Positions 13,817-14,623 of a stretch of 14,623 nt of DNA are shown here, piece after piece. The position numbers and the translations under genes were made by a program. The DNA comes from Planctomycetaceae bacterium (GTDB taxonomy: Bacteria; Planctomycetota; Planctomycetia; Pirellulales; Thermoguttaceae). The stretch lies in NCBI GenBank assembly GCA_031278315.1, contig JAITKS010000032.1, positions 1 through 14,623 of the forward strand. The letters run 5' to 3'. Numbering within the stretch: position 1 is the first letter of the stretch; every line of letters starts with the position of its first letter. The notes beneath the pieces are model-generated. The model did no database searches, was not told where the DNA came from, and saw only the letters and a list, made by a program, of their open reading frames with translations.

Positions 13817-14165
13817 TTTAACTCCTTTTCTGTTTTAGTTAATTTTAACTTGCTAAATTGTTTTATATTGAGTTTCGTCTATTTTGAAAACCATTAAAGT
13901 TGACAAAATTTCTATACCGCTCACACTATGAATTTCAATTATCCGAAAGGCTCGAAAACCTCTTGCCGATTCGTAAACATAAAAATTGTTACTGAAATTA
14001 AAATACTAAAATGCGAACAGTTGAAAATACATTTTTAAAACAAGTTTATCAAGTTGTTTGTTATTTTAGGTTACTTCGGAATAACCATAAGGCACAAATA
14101 ATAAGAATTAAATTACGTCTGTCAAGTAAGAGGAATAAAAATTAATAAATATGTAATATACCAAT
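13817..14165. other. Spacer upstream of the SMP-30-like gene
   Basis: AT-rich, no gene of normal size. The leader contains a possible leftward promoter (TTTTCA, 17 nt, TATAAA on the - strand around 13863-13891). At 13912-13936 lies a 25-bp sequence similar to 5044-5068 upstream of the GGDEF gene. A 36-codon frame starting at the ATG inside that sequence has no ribosome binding site and is not called. Confidence 0.4.
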
Positions 14166-14272
14166 TACACTTTAAAATTCGTTTTTTAGTAATATATCAG
14201 TGGAATATTTTTTTTATTAACCACAGAGGCCACAGAGAACACAGAGGAAGAATATTTTGTAATTTTAGATTT
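14166..14272 (+). repeat. CACAGAG dispersed repeat, long form (copy 4)
   Basis: The left part (14166-14215, containing GTAATATATCAGTGGAATAT) matches 2403-2455 in inverted orientation almost base for base. The right part (14214-14270) is the CACAGAG array followed by TTTTGTAATTTTAGATT. A GGTAATATATA sequence follows at 14275, so the array is bracketed by short direct GTAATATAT repeats, which may mark the ends of a mobile unit. Confidence 0.85.
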
Positions 14273-14358
14273 TTGGTAATATATACTCATTGTACTTTAA
14301 AATTCAGTATTATTTTTTGTAACGAAAAAGATGACCATTCACGCATAAAACTAGAATC

Positions 14359-14406
14359 GCCCTGAAAGGGCAACAGGATAGTGGTTAGTGGTTAGTTCGC
14401 ATGCGG
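14359..14406. repeat. GCCCTGAAAGGGC palindrome and inverted copy of the 7-bp tandem repeat
   Basis: The palindrome (14359-14371) is followed by GGATAGT, two GGTTAGT units (14376-14396) and CGCATGCGG (14398-14406). This is the reverse complement of the arrangement at 152-189, with one unit fewer. Confidence 0.8.
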
Positions 14407-14460
14407 AAATTAGAACCGTATCTGAATTAGAATCATTAACTACTATTATTGATCCAATAT

Positions 14461-14539
14461 CCGATCGCCCTTTCAGGGCGGATTTTGTATTAAAACAAAT
14501 ACCGAAACAAATACCGAATTTTCAAGTATGAATAGTATA
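14461..14539. repeat. Dispersed repeat with GCCCTTTCAGGGC palindrome (right copy)
   Basis: Direct copy of 55-120, 13 bp longer because an ACAAATACCGAA-type unit is doubled. It begins 20 nt past the stop codon of the partial gene at the right edge. Confidence 0.8.
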
Positions 14540-14559
14540 AATTATCATAAATTTTAAAA

Positions 14560-14623
14560 TTAGTTTTTGGGAGTAGTTTTATTTTTTTCGGCTTCGGCGG
14601 CGTCTTCGGCTTGGGCTTCTAGC
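14560..14623 (-). CDS. C-terminal tail of a gene running past the window end
   Basis: Only the last 20 codons and the stop (TAA, read from 14562 to 14560) are inside the window. They read LEAQAEDAAEAEKNKTTPKN, an Ala/Glu-rich charged tail. GC content rises sharply at the coding part (from 14581), as expected when leaving the AT-rich spacer. Such tails occur on some ribosomal proteins and other translation-related proteins, but nothing here identifies the gene. Confidence 0.55.
   Translation of the reverse strand, partial: LEAQAEDAAEAEKNKTTPKN

Overview
The window looks like a piece of an AT-rich, low-coding-density member of the Planctomycetota (or another PVC-group bacterium). I read this from the gene content: a Tat-exported Gfo/Idh/MocA oxidoreductase, a secreted SMP-30/gluconolactonase-like protein, a PduT-like microcompartment shell protein, and a decayed gene resembling the planctomycete HzsA-like family. 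Only about two thirds of the window is intact coding sequence. The rest is long AT-rich spacers full of dispersed repeats, small hairpins and gene fragments. All convincing genes except asnS read leftwards (- strand).

Layout from left to right. 1-201: repeat-rich spacer. 202-1656: atpD, the F1 ATP synthase beta subunit, with no other atp gene beside it. 1657-2469: spacer with a tandem repeat, a possible 38-aa ORF and a composite repeat. 2470-3024: a lone tandem-BMC shell protein with a PduT-type pore cysteine. 3260-4915: a REC-GGDEF-CBS-CBS diguanylate cyclase with a TTG start. 5311-6203: a broken gene in two frames. 6260-7627: Gfo/Idh/MocA oxidoreductase. 8271-9665 (+): asnS with a plausible promoter. 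10114-12166: an overlapping cytosine-5 methyltransferase / BsuBI-PstI-type restriction endonuclease pair. 12635-13816: secreted SMP-30-like protein. 14560-14623: C-terminal tail of a gene that continues past the window.

The most interesting structure is the restriction-modification pair. It is bracketed by 74-bp direct repeats (about 95% identical), and both copies translate to the C-terminal end of threonyl-tRNA synthetase. One copy ends at its stop codon 5 nt before the methyltransferase start. The other begins right after the nuclease stop, in the same frame. No complete thrS is present. This resembles a mobile R-M cassette carrying, or inserted with, a long duplication of a thrS 3' end. 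The spacer between asnS and this cassette contains a second duplication of about 60 bp, whose inner copy abuts the thrS fragment at a shared CTAATTTT.

The genes do not form one pathway. The window reads as housekeeping genes (atpD, asnS) separated from their usual partners, regulatory and catabolic accessory genes, and a selfish R-M module, in a genome shaped by repeats and gene decay. Taxonomy and family calls were made by eye and have not been checked by database search.
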